DNA from: Paenibacillus sp. IHBB 10380
Lineage (GTDB): Bacteria > Bacillota > Bacilli > Paenibacillales > Paenibacillaceae
Direction of reading: 5' to 3'
Assembly: GCF_000949425.1 (NCBI RefSeq)
Contig: NZ_CP010976.1
Coordinates: forward strand, 2,356,001-2,420,000
DNA: 64,000 nt
Both the position numbers and the translations under genes were made by a program. The stretch's first letter is position 1; the number at the start of each line of letters is the position of its first letter. A model generated the notes under the pieces. The model was given only the letters and a program-made list of their open reading frames with translations, was not told where the DNA came from and searched no databases. Shown piece after piece: positions 62,475 through 64,000 of this stretch.

Positions 62475-62819
62475 TTATTTATTTTTGCCTTGATAAATCT
62501 GATCCATCCATTCTTCTAATGTATCCCTGATTTCGAATCTATCCTTTGATTTCTTACTCCATATAACTTCCCATTCTTCATTAACTAAAACTAATTTATA
62601 CGAACCATTAGCATCTGAATCAGGATACCAGCCAAGATCTATAATCAATTTGTTTTTTTGAGGTATTATCCAACTACCATTCTTCAACTCCATTTTATTA
62701 ATTTGTAATATATCTTCTGGTAATTATTCCCAATTTACTAAAAATTGATCTTCTTCAGATTTCTCAGGTTCAATGTCTTCAAACTTGTTATAACATACAG
62801 CAAAATCTGCAAGTACCAT
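62475..62819 (-). pseudogene. Hypothetical array gene with an in-frame stop
   Basis: One frame reads MVLADFAVCYNKFEDIEPEK through FLVNWE, then TAA at 62724-62726, then LPEDILQINK and on to MELKNGSWIIPQKNK and GWYPDSDANGSYKLVLVNEE, ending at 62475. Continuous sense on both sides of the stop points to a nonsense mutation in a gene of about 115 codons. An additional frameshift at TTTT near 62820 may separate the true start (ATG 62838, behind AAAGGGG). Family unknown. Confidence 0.7.
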
Positions 62820-62926
62820 AAATCTCATCAAAGGCATTTGATCTAATCCCCTTTATGTAAAAAACTAATTGAAGTAATGTTTTGTCACAAGTTTTTTATG
62901 TTTTGGTTTTATATTGCACTGATTTC

Positions 62927-63092
62927 ACCTAACGTTTCCGCATTCACGACGTTCAAGCGGCTTAAGGCACGTAGTTCCGGGTGGCTCAGCCACTTTGCCG
63001 GTTGAATGTGTCCTGTGAATCACTCCCTCGAAATGCCTCTTCCGGACCAAGGGTAGGCTTGCCGGCCCGCAGCGTTGAATGCGATGTTAGGT
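62927..63092 (-). repeat. attC-like array repeat 8
   Basis: ACCTAAC and GTTAGGT, perfect inverse complements and perfect fits to RYYYAAC and GTTRRRY, bound 166 bp. Arms CGCATTCACGACG and GCGTTGAATGCG pair with one mismatch region. Confidence 0.88.
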
Positions 63093-63195
63093 GTTGTTCC
63101 TGCCCTCTTCGAGATTACTTAAAGGTTCGTTAGATCTTTGTGAATGTGTTAGGATTTAAATAAAAAGTATCATTTATCTGTCATATCCCATTAAA

Positions 63196-63654
63196 TTATA
63201 TATCTGCACTTAATAACTTGTATTTATTATTAAAATAAACATGTATTCTGTGACCACCAAATAACCCTCCATCATCATATTCACAGTATATATTGTTATC
63301 ATTGATTACAATGTCGAGAAGAGTAATAGCTCTTTCAAACTTTTCTTTTGTTACATCATATTTCCCTGCATCTACATCATCCCAATTTAAGCTTTCATCA
63401 TTCTCATCATACTCGGGCCAAAAATCATTTTTGTAATTAATTAATTTATCTGTTATAGCTAACTTTGCATTTTCATCAAATTCTTGAATACATAAAAAAA
63501 GTTTTTCTGCTCTTTTCATCATCTCATTAAAATCTGCAGATTCATCCCTCATATCCAGTGACCAATGTATGTCGCCGCCTTTATGACTATATGCTTTACT
63601 AATCCCTTCATAGACAAATACTCCAATTAACTCACTTTTAATTACCCTATCCAA
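63196..63654 (-). CDS. DUF2262-like hypothetical protein
   Basis: This protein of about 152 residues contains FWPEYDENDESLNWDDVDAG and YDDGGLFGGHRIHVYF, a pattern I associate with DUF2262. Function unknown. TTG 63654 stands nine bases after GGAGG; TTG 63660 is too close to it. It is one gene-repeat unit of the array. Confidence 0.72.
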   Translation of the reverse strand: MDRVIKSELIGVFVYEGISKAYSHKGGDIHWSLDMRDESADFNEMMKRAEKLFLCIQEFDENAKLAITDKLINYKNDFWPEYDENDESLNWDDVDAGKYDVTKEKFERAITLLDIVINDNNIYCEYDDGGLFGGHRIHVYFNNKYKLLSADI

Positions 63655-63725
63655 AATCAATTACCTCCTGACACATAGCTATACTTCATTTGAGCTACTT
63701 TTCTTGGCTTAATTGCAGGAATTGC

Positions 63726-63883
63726 ACCTAACGTTGCGCATTCCTGACATTCAAGCGGCTTAAGGCACGGAGTGCCGGGTCGTCAGACTTAGCCGGTTGG
63801 ATGTGTCGCCTCGATTCTACCTCTTCGAAAATCCTTATGGCGACCAAGAGCGCATGCGACGATGCAGGAATGTTTTGTTAGCT
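63726..63883 (-). repeat. attC-like array repeat 9
   Basis: ACCTAAC and GTTAGCT bound 158 bp, with arms GCGCATTCCTGAC and GATGCAGGAATG. The hairpin GGCACGGAGTGCC and pairing GGCTTAAG...CTTAGCC are clear. Confidence 0.87.
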
Positions 63884-63912
63884 GATGTTCGGCACTTCTT
63901 TGATATGCTTAC

Positions 63913-64000
63913 TTAATTTGTTCTACTAATATTATTTCTATATCATTGCAATAAAAGCTGATGTCATCAGTCACAATATCCCTTGAGAGCGTAAAATATT
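63913..64000 (-). CDS. C-terminal end of a further array gene, cut by the window edge
   Basis: An open frame enters from the right edge and reads 29 residues (including ISFYCNDIEIILVEQIK) to a TAA at 63913-63915, 30 bases before repeat 9. This has the same gene-then-repeat arrangement as its neighbours, so the array continues beyond the window. Confidence 0.55.

Noticed and set aside
55600-63900. Array repeats as CRISPR, tRNA-like elements or group II introns
   Set aside because: Spacing is 0.65-1.4 kb with genes between, no conserved intron domain V or reverse transcriptase is present, and no cloverleaf with a CCA end can be drawn. The TAAC/GTTA outer boxes with inner arms fit attC-like sites.
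50681-64000. An integron integrase gene inside the array
   Set aside because: None of the proteins shows the tyrosine-recombinase R-H-R-Y box pattern; if an integrase exists it is outside the window.

Overview
The window looks like chromosomal DNA of a low-GC, Gram-positive, endospore-former-type bacterium, most likely Paenibacillus or a close relative. The reasons are strong AGGAGG-type ribosome binding sites with frequent TTG/GTG starts, lipobox lipoproteins, an SLH-domain protein, secreted GH8 and GH19 glycosidases, an IS1182-type transposase remnant and Fur boxes of the Bacillus 7-1-7 form. This assignment is inference from family resemblance. No rRNA, tRNA, CRISPR array or replication origin was recognised.

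Layout. 0-2.3 kb: an unrecognised gene running off the left edge, a Fur-controlled flavodoxin, and a YihY/BrkB membrane protein. 2.6-11.7 kb: a beta-glucan/cellodextrin utilisation region. It holds an ABC importer (two permeases and a lipoprotein binder), a LacI regulator, a BadF-type sugar kinase, a GH4 6-phospho-glycosidase and a divergent secreted GH8 endoglucanase. Copies of one LacI-type palindrome tie these together, and the promoter is duplicated so that importer and catabolic operons each have one. 11.8-17.3 kb: a 5'-nucleotidase diverging from a phnD-phnC-phnE-phnE phosphonate/phosphite-type importer. 17.3-26 kb: a mixed stretch with SLH protein, CueP-like protein, kinase-fold phosphotransferase, ArsR regulator, secreted M1-type peptidase and M29 aminopeptidase, among several broken genes (nudK stub, MFS remnant, EFR1 ferredoxin with its flavodoxin domain deleted, IS1182/FMN-binding chimera). 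26-50.5 kb: mostly ordinary chromosomal genes, including a large modular secreted metallophosphoesterase, FrnE-type DsbA, nitronate monooxygenase, Fur-box nitroreductase, azlCD, aldo/keto reductase, DUF445, lspA, a tandem M29 pair with an SDR, a TetR/pectin-acetylesterase-like unit with a 41-bp palindromic operator, AI-2E transporter, CPBP protease, a deleted yqeK, an inositol-phosphatase-family protein and a GH19 chitinase.

50.6-64 kb is the most unusual part. About 16 consecutive small genes all lie on the minus strand. From 55.6 kb on, each is followed by a GC-richer imperfect palindrome: nine full copies of 142-166 bp, one collapsed 26-bp copy and one half copy. Their ends are TAAC...GTTA boxes in the pattern NNNTAAC...GTTANNN. 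Inside lie a short unpaired spacer and a second complementary arm (GCATTCCTG...CAGGAATGC), around a variable folded middle. This is the R-box/spacer/L-box/variable-loop architecture of integron attC sites. The one-gene-one-site spacing (0.65-1.4 kb), single orientation, stop codons lying inside the repeat, and assorted cargo (acetyltransferases, kinases, phosphotransferase, VOC protein, unknowns) are what a gene-cassette array looks like. No integrase gene is in the window, and integrons are not typical of Firmicutes, so I report this as an integron-like (CALIN-like) cassette array that needs a covariance-model test.

A second theme is gene erosion by internal deletion. At least seven genes in the window (nudK, MFS, EFR1, FMN-binding protein, yqeK, a GNAT in the array, an array gene fused to a half repeat) keep recognisable ends or segments but have lost middles or halves, and two more carry a single stop or frameshift.
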